Assembly: GCF_023520895.1 (NCBI RefSeq)
Contig: NZ_CP026029.1
Location: 5,766,001 to 5,830,000, forward strand
Source of the DNA: Paenibacillus sp. PK3_47
GTDB lineage: Bacteria; Bacillota; Bacilli; Paenibacillales; Paenibacillaceae
Direction of reading: 5' to 3'
DNA: 64,000 nucleotides
Shown: one piece after another, positions 16,073-24,191 of the stretch
How positions within the stretch are numbered: position 1 is the stretch's first letter
How the letters are laid out: each line of letters begins with the position of its first letter
Translations under genes and position numbers: made by a program
The notes under the pieces: model-generated
Told to the model about the DNA's origin: nothing
Database searches by the model: none
Seen by the model: the letters and a program-made list of their open reading frames with translations, nothing else

Positions 16073-17770
16073 ATGAAAAAAGGTATAACACTCTTCCTTG
16101 CAGGAAGTATGCTGCTGAGCGTTGCAGGGGGATGGGGAGCACCAGTGGCCCACGGGGCAGAATCGAAGGTAAAGGTAATCGTCAACAATGCAGCGCTGAA
16201 GTATCCGGATGACAACACTTCTTATCTTGACGGATCTGTAGTAATGGTTCCTGCCCGCGCAGCAGGCGAGACGCTCGGCTTCGAGGTGAGGTACATAAAG
16301 CAGGAAGACAGCCTGAAGCTGGCTGGAGACGGGGTGCAATATACCTTTAAGCTTAAAACAGGTGAAGTAATTATAAATGGCTCGGACAAGCTGGCATTAA
16401 AGGGCAGCGCAGCACTAAAAAATAATCGTGTCTATGTGCCGCTGGCCTGGCTTGAGGTTCTCGGTCTGAGCACTACGTATGACGCAGCAGCAGCCCAGGC
16501 TACTGTAATGCAGCCGCAGCAAATCGCGGAGAACGTCCTGCAGCTGTTAAGCTCCGGACAATTTGATGTACTGAAGCAGCAATATTTTGATGACAATCTG
16601 ATCAAGGTTCTACCGGTATCCGCGCTCCAGCAGGGATGGGAAAGTGTGACGTCACCTCTTGGCAGCTATGTGAAGCTGGAATCAGCGATTGCCACCACAG
16701 AGAAAAATGAAATGGTTATTGTGAGTGATGCCTTATTTTCACAAGGGAAATTAACTGTAACGATGACTGTAGGCAGCGGCGGCAAATTGAGCGGACTAAG
16801 CATTGCACCTCCTGTTATCGATGCACCAAGTGTTGATGTCCCGGTAAATGTTACGGAAGAAGATCTTGTCATTGGGGAGGGGACGGCCCATCCTTTGCGG
16901 GCGAAGCTGACCATGCCGAGAAATGCGGCTCAGCCGCTCCCGGCAGTCGTACTGGTGCATGGTTCGGGCTCAACGGATCTGGATGAAACGGTTCTGGGCA
17001 ACAAGCCTTTCCGCGATATTGCCTACGGGCTTGCCGAGCAGGGCATTGCGGTGCTCCGCTATGATAAAAGGACTTACGCCTATCCTAAGGAGCAGGTGCT
17101 CACAGTGAAAGAAGAAACGGTAGACGACGCCGTTGCCGCTTCCAATTTGCTGAAGCAGGATAAGCGGATTGACGCTTCCCGGGTATTCGTTGCCGGGCAT
17201 AGTCTGGGCGGAATGCTGGCCCCGAGAATTGATGCGGCAGGCGGAAATTTTGCCGGGTTGATACTGCTCGCCGGTTCACCCAGAGCGCTGTGGGAGGTCG
17301 TGTATGATCAGAATATGGATATTCTGAACGGGCTGGCTGACAGCGATCCGCTAAAAGCGCCAAATGCGGCGTTAGTTGCTGCTGAACTCGATAAAGCCAA
17401 ACGCCTGGCCTCCATGACTGATGACGAAGCTCAAAAAGCGCCTTCTGTCTTTGGAATGCCGGCTTATTATTTACGAGAGATGGATCAGCATAATACCGCC
17501 GAACTAGCCCGGGGATTACAGAAGCCTGTGCTTGTGCTGCAGGGCGGAGATGATTTCCAGGTCTATCCGGACAAGGATTTTCCGCTCTGGAAAGAGGTGC
17601 TGAAGAACAACAGTGCCGCTGACTTCAAGCTGTATCCCGGATTAAGCCACCTTTTTGTGGACTATGATGGACCTGGAGCCGGGACTACTGCTGAATATAA
17701 TGTACCGGGCAGAGTGGACTCCGGAGTGATTGCAGATATGGGAGATTGGATTAAGGGTCTGGATGAATAA
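16073..17770 (+). CDS. Secreted alpha/beta hydrolase with Cu-amine-oxidase-like N-domain
   Basis: 565-aa exported protein. Signal peptide to about residue 30 (KKGITLFLAGSMLLSVAGGWG...AHGA); then a copper-amine-oxidase-like (stalk) domain to about residue 145 (VPARAAGETLGFEVRYIKQ, NRVYVPLAWLEVLGL); then a DUF3887-like segment (QIAENVLQLLSSGQFDVLKQQYFDD); then an alpha/beta hydrolase with LVHGSGSTDLDE oxyanion region, nucleophile elbow GHSLGG and a C-terminal GLSHLF His. Paenibacilli use the N-domain as a wall or scaffold module. The substrate is unknown; an esterase or peptidase of the S9-like type fits. ATG 16073 has GAGGAG 8 bases upstream. Confidence 0.88.
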   Translation: MKKGITLFLAGSMLLSVAGGWGAPVAHGAESKVKVIVNNAALKYPDDNTSYLDGSVVMVPARAAGETLGFEVRYIKQEDSLKLAGDGVQYTFKLKTGEVIINGSDKLALKGSAALKNNRVYVPLAWLEVLGLSTTYDAAAAQATVMQPQQIAENVLQLLSSGQFDVLKQQYFDDNLIKVLPVSALQQGWESVTSPLGSYVKLESAIATTEKNEMVIVSDALFSQGKLTVTMTVGSGGKLSGLSIAPPVIDAPSVDVPVNVTEEDLVIGEGTAHPLRAKLTMPRNAAQPLPAVVLVHGSGSTDLDETVLGNKPFRDIAYGLAEQGIAVLRYDKRTYAYPKEQVLTVKEETVDDAVAASNLLKQDKRIDASRVFVAGHSLGGMLAPRIDAAGGNFAGLILLAGSPRALWEVVYDQNMDILNGLADSDPLKAPNAALVAAELDKAKRLASMTDDEAQKAPSVFGMPAYYLREMDQHNTAELARGLQKPVLVLQGGDDFQVYPDKDFPLWKEVLKNNSAADFKLYPGLSHLFVDYDGPGAGTTAEYNVPGRVDSGVIADMGDWIKGLDE

Positions 17771-18227
17771 CAGGGCGGGTGCAATCCTGAAGATGACGGG
17801 GACCGTTATGTGCTCCATTCCGCTTCTTTTTGGGGCTGCCGGTCCGGTTTCGGCTAAGGCGGATATGAAAGTTGCAGGAGCTGGTGTGGAGGAGATCCAA
17901 CCTTTTGCTGTAACCGGAGAAAGGCAGCTTGATCTGGAAGGCGGACAACCCACGTATACTGCAACCTTATCAATCGCCAAAGGCTCCGGTAATCTTAAAT
18001 TACAGGCTAAGAACAGCGGCGGCCAATCGTACAGGGTAACGCTTCAGAGTGTTGATTATCCTCAATACGGTGTGATTTTAGATGCGGACGTTAAACCCGG
18101 TGAACCGCTGAACTGGATCAAAAATGGCGGCGGTGTTCCTTCTGGCGCGTATATTTTACAAGTACACGGCAGCACAGCTAATCCCAAAGGTGTTGTCTAT
18201 TTAAAAAGTGCAAAGAAACGATGGTAA
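17763..18227 (+). CDS. Secreted protein of unknown function
   Basis: 154-aa product from ATG 17763, overlapping the hydrolase stop by 8 bases and so translationally coupled. It has a signal peptide (about residues 1-32: ILKMTGTVMCSIPLLFGAAGPVSA) and a C-terminal beta-sandwich-like region (LDLEGGQPTYTATLSIAKGSGNLKLQAKN, SGAYILQVHGSTANPKGVVYLKS), similar in texture to bacterial pre-peptidase C-terminal domains. Coupling to the hydrolase suggests an accessory or folding partner; this is inference. Confidence 0.65.
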   Translation: MNNRAGAILKMTGTVMCSIPLLFGAAGPVSAKADMKVAGAGVEEIQPFAVTGERQLDLEGGQPTYTATLSIAKGSGNLKLQAKNSGGQSYRVTLQSVDYPQYGVILDADVKPGEPLNWIKNGGGVPSGAYILQVHGSTANPKGVVYLKSAKKRW

Positions 18228-18685
18228 TCTATATTTTTATGAAGGATTAACCGGGAATAAAAAGTCGTTTTATTTTTTGTGCAACGGGTAAAATGAAAAA
18301 GTGAGTACTCATCTGGCATCAGTAGCTACTACAAGGAGACTTGAACACCGGTTATGCCGGGTGGCTCACAACTTCCGTTTCTGACTTCGCGAAAGGCAAA
18401 GCAGCGTTCATCGCAGGCAATGCCGTCGGCTGGCAGGGTGAGCGGAAGCATAGACCGGTATACTGATAATGCCCTTGCGGTGTTAAGCAGTATACCGTTT
18501 TCTTTTTGAAATTTATCCGGAGAATTACCTTTCTTCAGTACTGACTGGTGTTACCCAAGCTTCATACAATGTGACTTTTAGATGGAAGAAATAAGGAAGT
18601 TGTGACTTTTGCTTGATTCATTACAAGGGCTTTCATATTGCGATATTTTTCGCTGTCTTGTTTAACTCAGATCAACAGATTAATT
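18228..18685. other. Gene-poor gap with a possible gene remnant and a terminator
   Basis: 458 bases. One 41-codon stretch (18341-18466, plus strand) reads NTGYAGWLTTSVSDFAKGKAAFIAGNAVGWQ, which resembles the DFAxGKAAFxxG region of sugar-ABC substrate-binding proteins. It is bounded by stops and lacks the rest of the gene, so it looks like a fragment. A terminator hairpin is at 18455-18507. The last 150 bases are AT-rich with no further gene. Confidence 0.4.
18455..18507 (+). terminator. Rho-independent terminator
   Basis: CGGTATACTG (18456-18465) pairs with CAGTATACCG (18488-18497), followed by TTTTCTTTTT. Confidence 0.82.
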
Positions 18686-19015
18686 TTAATCGACATGATT
18701 GTATTTTTTAAAATTATTGTTGGGGGCTATTCCTGTCTGTGTTAACTCTTTCTTTTTTGAGTTATATTCAAAAAAATGAAAGCTTCCTGGGTCATCAGAG
18801 TAAGTTACTTTTATGATATAGGGGTTATACCCTAATAGAACATTATCGATGTGGTAGGAGACTTTAACCTCATATTGCTCTTCAGCATATCCCTTTGTAA
18901 CCAAATAATTATTCATCTCTCTATTTAATAATGATTTATGGGTATTCACTCTAATGAATCCAAAAGTAAGTAATAATAAAAATAAAGTACAAATTATGAT
19001 TAATATCTTTCTCAA
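18686..19015 (-). CDS. DUF3139-like membrane-anchored protein
   Basis: 109-aa protein with a single N-terminal hydrophobic helix (KILIIICTLFLLLLTFGFI) and an extracellular domain MNNYLVTKGYAEEQYEVKVSYHID...NPYIIKVTYSDDPGSFHFFEYNSKKKELTQTG that matches the DUF3139 layout. Codons are markedly AT-rich compared with the core genes. It lies 29 bases behind the lipoprotein gene on the same strand and is probably co-transcribed. Function unknown. Confidence 0.7.
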   Translation of the reverse strand: MRKILIIICTLFLLLLTFGFIRVNTHKSLLNREMNNYLVTKGYAEEQYEVKVSYHIDNVLLGYNPYIIKVTYSDDPGSFHFFEYNSKKKELTQTGIAPNNNFKKYNHVD

Positions 19016-19044
19016 TGTGATTCCTCCTTAAAATCATAATTTAT

Positions 19045-20154
19045 TCACTCTTCTCTAGGCATAATCATTAAAGAAGAGAGCGAGGTATCTTTTCCAAAAG
19101 AGATATTTTTAATTATTGATTTATTTTTTGAATTAATAATTGAAACCGTATTATTTAAATCATTAACTACAAAAAGCAATTCCCCATGTTTTTTTATTTC
19201 TGTGGGACTGTATAATCCATCAATATAGCCTAAAGTTTTTCCGTTCTTAGTATCAATAATTGTTATTGTCGTTCCTTTACGATCGCCATAAACTTCTTTA
19301 TCATTATTAGTAATGTATGCAAGTCCTTGTTCATCGATAACAACATCTCTTACACCAGAGCTAAGAGGAAATTCACTTATTAGTTTTCCACTTGAATTAT
19401 ATCCTAAAATGCTGGATTTTTTGAATTCTTGAGGGTCTAAAGGCATCTCAATTATATAGATAATTCCTTCATCACTAATGAACATTCCCTTAGGGCTATA
19501 GTTAAATCCATCGGGGGTTAATATTTTTTGTTTTCCATCCAATAAATTTACTTCGAGTATATAATTATTGGGAACACCCTGATACCCCATGTCGTTCGCC
19601 TTTACAACTGTAAAATATAAGTTTTCTTTATGAATTCCGTAATTTAATACTGCACCTTTAACATTAATGGGATCTGTTTGTTTATAGTTCAACGTGCTAA
19701 TTGCATCTAAAGGAATTCCATCTTTATAAAGGCCTGGTATAAGTGCGGAAAGCACATAGGCTCGATTTCTTTCTGGATCAGAGATTATTAGTGAAGGACC
19801 CTCATGTTTAAGAGTTATTTTATTTAATATTTTGCCACCTTTAATAGTTAGGACTTTGTTGTTAAGACTGCCGTCAGTAGTATCATAAAATGAAGCTAAA
19901 GCAGTACCACCAGAAATATTTTCAACTGAATGTAATATATCCCCTTGCTTCTTAAAGTTAATGCTGGTAGTTTCTTCAATTATAATTTTTTTATTGTTTA
20001 TATTCGTGATTTCAAGTATTTCTAAGTTACCACCATTATTTATATAAATATTGGAAGTAGAAGTGTCTTTTTGTACTTTATTGGTTTCCTTAAAAGAGCA
20101 GGATGATAGAATAATGGATACAATTAAATATAGAAAAAAAGTTTTCGCTTTCAT
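19045..20154 (-). CDS. Lipoprotein with beta-propeller-like repeats
   Basis: 369-aa exported protein. Signal peptide with lipobox LSSC (Cys at residue 19). The mature part has repeated YVTN/NHL-type strands: SDPERNRAYVLSALIPG, SDEGIIYIIEMP, IDEQGLAYITNND, IIDTKNGKTLGYIDGLYSP, GELLFVVNDLNNTVSIINSKNKS. These fit a propeller of six or seven blades on the cell surface. The gene is AT-rich and rich in Asn/Lys/Ile codons, unlike the surrounding genome. The neighbouring DUF3139 gene probably shares its transcript. Confidence 0.75.
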   Translation of the reverse strand: MKAKTFFLYLIVSIILSSCSFKETNKVQKDTSTSNIYINNGGNLEILEITNINNKKIIIEETTSINFKKQGDILHSVENISGGTALASFYDTTDGSLNNKVLTIKGGKILNKITLKHEGPSLIISDPERNRAYVLSALIPGLYKDGIPLDAISTLNYKQTDPINVKGAVLNYGIHKENLYFTVVKANDMGYQGVPNNYILEVNLLDGKQKILTPDGFNYSPKGMFISDEGIIYIIEMPLDPQEFKKSSILGYNSSGKLISEFPLSSGVRDVVIDEQGLAYITNNDKEVYGDRKGTTITIIDTKNGKTLGYIDGLYSPTEIKKHGELLFVVNDLNNTVSIINSKNKSIIKNISFGKDTSLSSLMIMPREE

Positions 20155-20224
20155 TTCAGTACCCTTTCTTCAAATAGAATTTGTACATAACACTAATTAC
20201 AAATGAAATTGTTTTTTTGGTGTA

Positions 20225-20252
20225 GAAAAAGGACACTTATGAAGTGTCCCTT
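20225..20252 (-). terminator. Terminator for the truncated minus-strand gene
   Basis: GGACACTT (20231-20238) pairs with AAGTGTCC (20242-20249). On the minus strand the stem is followed by TTTTTC. Confidence 0.7.
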
Positions 20253-20261
20253 TATAAAGTG

Positions 20262-20561
20262 TTAGTAATAAGCCCCTACCAAAAAAGTATGAGGTGAATT
20301 TAGCAAGTCATCTGGCATCACCCATACTCCTCCATTAGAATCAAGGTCAATACCCATCGTATAGTAACCTTTACAAGGTATTTTTGAACAATACCATGAA
20401 TCATTTGAATCTTTTCCAGAGTACCAATAATAAGGTTCAAATACTGAAGCGAGATTATAGGCCCAATTATATGCTGAAGCCTGTGTTGATGAAGTATAGT
20501 CTGTTGTTAGGATATAGGCTTCATCATGTTTTCTCCAACCACTCACGCTTTCAAACAGCAC
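20262..20561 (-). pseudogene. C-terminal fragment of an exported protein
   Basis: About 99 residues with aromatic and Ser/Asp-rich sequence (ESVSGWRKHDEAYILTTDYTSSTQASAYNWAYNL, YSGKDSNDSWYCSKIPCKGYYTMGIDL, PHTFLVGAYY), which reads like the end of a larger, perhaps secreted protein with a Cys pair. The GTG at 20561 has no ribosome site, and the frame upstream soon meets a stop after a short stretch of unrelated sequence. A different ORF runs outwards on the other strand from the same point, so the 5' part was probably lost at a recombination junction near 20560-20600. Confidence 0.55.
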
Positions 20562-21007
20562 CCCTTTATTGTATTCATGAACTGCAAATAATTGGTGCTT
20601 CTATACAAGGTGAGCAACTAGATGCTCCGGATATGATTAAAATTCTAGTGACAAAGCAGGAAGTTGATACGGTTCCATCTAGAAAGAAGAAGGATAAACC
20701 CCTGAAAGTCACAGGCATAATACCAAGTCTGCCATTTACACAAGATACGATGTCCAAGTTAGCTCATAAAAGGTTATCTGAGATCTATAACGATCTCATG
20801 AATATGATTCGTGATAAGAAGATAATGTCTGAGATATTAGAAATAGAAGTTACCGAAGATAACAACAAGCTATTTAATGATTTTTGTAATCAATATAGGG
20901 AGTTATGGTTATGTACAGATGAGCAGAGAAAGGAACTATATAAAAAGCTGTGGGAAAGAATCGAAACAGTGATAAACCAACATTCGGAGCGGAACGTTTC
21001 TGACTAA
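20561..21007 (+). pseudogene. N-terminally truncated ORF of the AT-rich island
   Basis: About 148 codons are open up to 21007. The convincing part starts near HELQIIGASIQGEQLDAPDMIKILVTKQEV and continues with a charged, helical sequence (SEIYNDLMNMIRDKKIMSEILEIEVTEDNNK, WERIETVINQHS). The first codons overlap, on the opposite strand, the truncated secreted fragment, so they are an artefact of the junction. It resembles the C-terminus of a phage or mobile-element protein, but no family is recognised. A ribosome site at the first internal ATG (20634) is poor. Confidence 0.45.
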
Positions 21008-21041
21008 ATGATTATCCAATTGCGATTAAGGGAGAGAAGTT

Positions 21042-21302
21042 ATGCTGCAGAGAAAACATAGAGGGAAGATGGTTACATGTTATGTATACGGAAAGTTGTT
21101 TCCAGTTCGTTCCCTGGCTGAACATGAAGAAGAGAAGTGGTATTTCGAATATAACGACAACGAAGATCTGATGGTGAACTACAACTTGATTCAAGCGTTA
21201 AATAACTTATCCTTAGAGGGTTGGGAACTTGTAATCCAGCATGAGCTCGGATTTATTCTTCGTAAACAAATCAGGCGGCATGTTCCTGAGGCGAGTCTTT
21301 AG
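21042..21302 (+). CDS. Small protein of unknown function
   Basis: 86-aa product starting at ATG 21042 (GGGAGAGAAG upstream). The sequence is compact: CYVYGKLFPVRSLAEHEEEKWYFEYND, then LIQALNNLSLEGWELVIQHELGFILRK. The LNxLSxEGWELV motif is like DUF4177-type small domains found in mobile elements. It lies 34 bases after the truncated ORF on the same strand. Confidence 0.55.
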   Translation: MLQRKHRGKMVTCYVYGKLFPVRSLAEHEEEKWYFEYNDNEDLMVNYNLIQALNNLSLEGWELVIQHELGFILRKQIRRHVPEASL

Positions 21303-21730
21303 AGGTTGTTCGTTTGAGGAAATGGCACCCAATCGGCACCCAATTATAAGATTTTGACTCCTTGAAAGTAATGAGCAGGAGTCGGGAATCCTTATACATC
21401 AAGGGTCCGGACAACAAAAATCGGAGCCCTATTTCTAGGGCTCCTTTCATGGGAGAGGAGAAACCGGACGAAGAGCTTATGGGGAAACGTAAGCCTGCTC
21501 CGCGGTTGTCTACGACATTTTGTGATGTCGATAGTTACATGATGGCCCGGAACGGGGGATCTTATACCTGCGTTGATAAAAAATAATCGGTGCGGTGATT
21601 TTACTGTATCCACATTTGAAGTGACAAGGATAGACAATCTTTTTATTTCAGATGACAATTGTGGTACGATAGGCTTGCACTTATGCCCTGACCGGCATAA
21701 TAAACAGAGATATAAGAGCAGGTGAGAGCG
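21303..21730. other. Noncoding junction between AT-rich island and core genome
   Basis: 428 bases without a convincing gene. It holds a direct repeat GGCACCCAAT-C-GGCACCCAAT (21324-21344), an inverted pair GACTCCT/AGGAGTC within 21356-21380, and a hairpin GGAGCCCTA-TTTC-TAGGGCTCC (21423-21444) with T-rich flanks on both strands that could terminate transcription in both directions. A short open frame at 21362-21586 has no ribosome site. The repeats would fit the edge of an integrated element, but no partner repeat was seen near 18.3 kb. Confidence 0.5.
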
Positions 21731-22339
21731 GTGAGAGTTGTATCGGGAAGTGCCAAAGGCAGACCCCTGAAAAGCGTTCCGGGCACCGGAACCAGGCCTA
21801 CGACCGACAAGGTTAAAGAGGCTATTTTTAGCATGATCGGCCCTTATTTTGACGGGGGAGCCGTGCTGGATTTGTTCGCAGGTACAGGCGGTCTCGGGAT
21901 TGAAGCCCTGAGCAGAGGGATGGACAGTGCGGTGTTTGTGGATATGGAGCAGAAGAGCATCGATACGGTGCGGGCCAATTTGCAGGCAGCCAGGCTGGAA
22001 GCCAATGCTGAGGTGTACCGGAATGACGCAGGAAGAGCGCTTGGGGCGATGGAGAAGCGGGGGCGTTCATTTGACCTGGTGTTTCTGGACCCTCCTTACA
22101 GGCTGAAGCACGGGGATGAGCTGATGCTTACGATGGCCCATAAGGGGCTGCTCCGGGCAGATGCGGTCATTGTGCTGGAACATGAATCGGCATATGCCTA
22201 TCCGGAGGAGATTGCGGGATTTTACAGAATGCGCCAGTCTGTATATGGGGAAACTACAGTATCCATTTACAGGTATGAACCTGTTCCAGGGGAAGCTGCT
22301 GGGAGCGGCAAGGAGGATATCGATGAGTCTGCAAATTAG
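21731..22339 (+). CDS. rsmD: 16S rRNA (guanine(966)-N2)-methyltransferase RsmD
   Basis: 202-aa methyltransferase that modifies 16S rRNA in the 30S subunit. SAM motif I is VLDLFAGTGGLGIEALSRG, the catalytic motif IV is DPPY (in FDLVFLDPPY), and the N-terminus MRVVSGSAKGRPL is the family's RNA-contact region. GTG 21731 is preferred over GTG 21722 because AGGTGA lies 5 bases upstream and the family starts with MRV. The stop overlaps coaD by 17 bases. Confidence 0.94.
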   Translation: MRVVSGSAKGRPLKSVPGTGTRPTTDKVKEAIFSMIGPYFDGGAVLDLFAGTGGLGIEALSRGMDSAVFVDMEQKSIDTVRANLQAARLEANAEVYRNDAGRALGAMEKRGRSFDLVFLDPPYRLKHGDELMLTMAHKGLLRADAVIVLEHESAYAYPEEIAGFYRMRQSVYGETTVSIYRYEPVPGEAAGSGKEDIDESAN

Positions 22340-22841
22340 AAAAGAGCGTGTCGCCATCTATCCGGGAAGCTTTGATCCGGTAACGATGGGACATATGGAC
22401 ATTATCAGACGCGCAGCCAAGCAGTTCGACAGACTGATTGTCACTGTGCTGAATAACTTGAGTAAAAAGCCCATGTTTACGGTTGAAGAACGTACGGAGC
22501 TGCTGCGTCAGGCAACCGCAGACATTCCGAATGTTGAGGTGGACAGCTTCCGTGATCTGCTGGTGAACTATTTGCGGCAAAAGGATGCCCAGGTAATCGT
22601 CCGCGGCATCCGCACAGTGACAGATTTTGAATATGAACTGCAGAATGCTTCCATTAATCATAACCTGGATCCCGAAGCAGAAACGATATTCATGATGACC
22701 AATCCGAAATATTCCTACTTAAGCTCGAGCGTGGTTAAGGAAATTGCTCACTTTGGCGGGAATGTCTCGGATTTTGTCACCCCGGAAGTAGAAGCCGCGA
22801 TGAAGCTGAAGTTCAGCCATTTGGACGGCGGAGCAAAGTAA
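22323..22841 (+). CDS. coaD: Phosphopantetheine adenylyltransferase (PPAT)
   Basis: 172-aa enzyme of coenzyme A synthesis, transferring AMP from ATP to 4'-phosphopantetheine. The nucleotidyltransferase motif (YPGSFDPVTMGHMDII) near the N-terminus and the ISSS-like motif YLSSSVVKEIA near residue 130 are intact, with the VRGIRTVTDFEYE block in between. AAGGAGG lies before the ATG. It is coupled to rsmD; its 3' end overlaps the oppositely oriented ylbJ by 29 bases. Confidence 0.96.
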   Translation: MSLQIRKERVAIYPGSFDPVTMGHMDIIRRAAKQFDRLIVTVLNNLSKKPMFTVEERTELLRQATADIPNVEVDSFRDLLVNYLRQKDAQVIVRGIRTVTDFEYELQNASINHNLDPEAETIFMMTNPKYSYLSSSVVKEIAHFGGNVSDFVTPEVEAAMKLKFSHLDGGAK

Positions 22842-24042
22842 GGAAGTATACAGCCGCAGACAGGGCTAACAAAACCGCTAGAAGCATGAAATGCATACTT
22901 AGCAGGCTGGGCAGCGTCTGCCATACTGCCGCCGGAGTGATGCCTGCGGGCTCGGCAGGGGGAGCGATACCGGCTGCCGCAGGCAAGTCAGCGGTAGGGA
23001 TATTCATCAGCGGTTTCCACAGCAGCATAGTGCCAATGAATGCATACAGACCATGAAGCAGGCGGGAAAAGGCGTAAGGTATAAAGCGGACACCCGCTGC
23101 TCTCAGCGATGTCAGTGCCTGAAGCTGTCCGCAAATTCCGCTCCAGCCGAGTGCGGCTGACAGCAGCGCATAGCCGGGCACGCCCATAGATCCCTCGTCT
23201 GCGCCCCTTGTGCTGGCCAGTTCTTTTGCACCGAGATGAATTTCGAGGAGGCCCGCCGCGAGCGCTGAAGGCAGCTGAGGGATCAGTGAAGTAACGATGT
23301 TGATCGCTACGGCGAACATAATCATATACCCCCCGACGAGCATCAGGCTTTGCACTGCAGAAGAGACGGATTCACCGAGCAGCCTGCCGAAGCTGCGGCC
23401 ATCCTGTTCCCGGGCTTCGGCTGCAGTCTTAAGTATCCTTTTAAATAAAGGAAGTTTAGTGTGCCTTGCACCTGCTGCTGCATCCGGCGCATGGCTGTCT
23501 GCAGGTTTTCTGCGAATCAGTGCTGAAGTACAGCCTGCAAGCAGACCGGAAAACCAATGGATGGCCAGCAGGGCGTATCCGGCTGCCGGACTATGCAAAA
23601 AGGCTGTCCCGACAACGATCAGCAGGCTGACCGGACTGGCAAAATGGGCCAGTGCCGCCAGACGTCCCGCTTCGTTGTCACTGATACTGCCCTGCTTATG
23701 AAGCTGCATGACCCCATTAGCGCCTGACGGGAATCCTGCTGACATCCCGAGGGCCAGCGTCCAGCCGCCTATACCGGGGAGCCTGAACACTTTGCTCATC
23801 AGCGGGGCCAGCAGGACGCCAAGCCCGTGTACCAGACCTGAGGCGGTCAGCATTTCGGACAGGATCAGAAAGGGCAGCAGCGCAGGGAAAACAAGGGTCC
23901 ACCAGAGCTTCAGCCCCTGCAGCGAAGCTGCAAAAGAAGACTCCGGTGCAGCTACGATGGCGATAGCCAGCAGTATTGCAAAAGCACCGGATAAAAAGGG
24001 AGCCGAGCCTGAAAGAATCCGGCGCAATTTTAGGATATTCAT
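22813..24042 (-). CDS. ylbJ: Sporulation integral membrane protein YlbJ
   Basis: 409-aa polytopic membrane protein of the nucleoside-transporter/Gate superfamily, needed in Bacillus for sporulation. Recognisable blocks are LKLWWTLVFPALLPFLILSEMLTASGLVHGLGVLLAPLMSKVFRLPGIGGWTLALGMSAGFPSGA and a second Gate repeat in the C-terminal half. ATG 24042 is used since the first ATG (24051) leaves no space after AGAGGGG. The minus-strand orientation interrupts the ylb cluster, and its 3' end runs into coaD. Confidence 0.9.
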   Translation of the reverse strand: MNILKLRRILSGSAPFLSGAFAILLAIAIVAAPESSFAASLQGLKLWWTLVFPALLPFLILSEMLTASGLVHGLGVLLAPLMSKVFRLPGIGGWTLALGMSAGFPSGANGVMQLHKQGSISDNEAGRLAALAHFASPVSLLIVVGTAFLHSPAAGYALLAIHWFSGLLAGCTSALIRRKPADSHAPDAAAGARHTKLPLFKRILKTAAEAREQDGRSFGRLLGESVSSAVQSLMLVGGYMIMFAVAINIVTSLIPQLPSALAAGLLEIHLGAKELASTRGADEGSMGVPGYALLSAALGWSGICGQLQALTSLRAAGVRFIPYAFSRLLHGLYAFIGTMLLWKPLMNIPTADLPAAAGIAPPAEPAGITPAAVWQTLPSLLSMHFMLLAVLLALSAAVYFLTLLRRPNG

Positions 24043-24191
24043 TTTATGCATCCCCTCTTCATAACTTAGGACATGGGCTTAGCTTGTTACAATTTATGCA
24101 GGGGAGACAACCATCATGCCACGGCCAAGAGGCGGGGCTATGAAGTTTGTACGTGGTCAGGCATAGGGCCGCGGGAAAGAAGGGAACAGCA

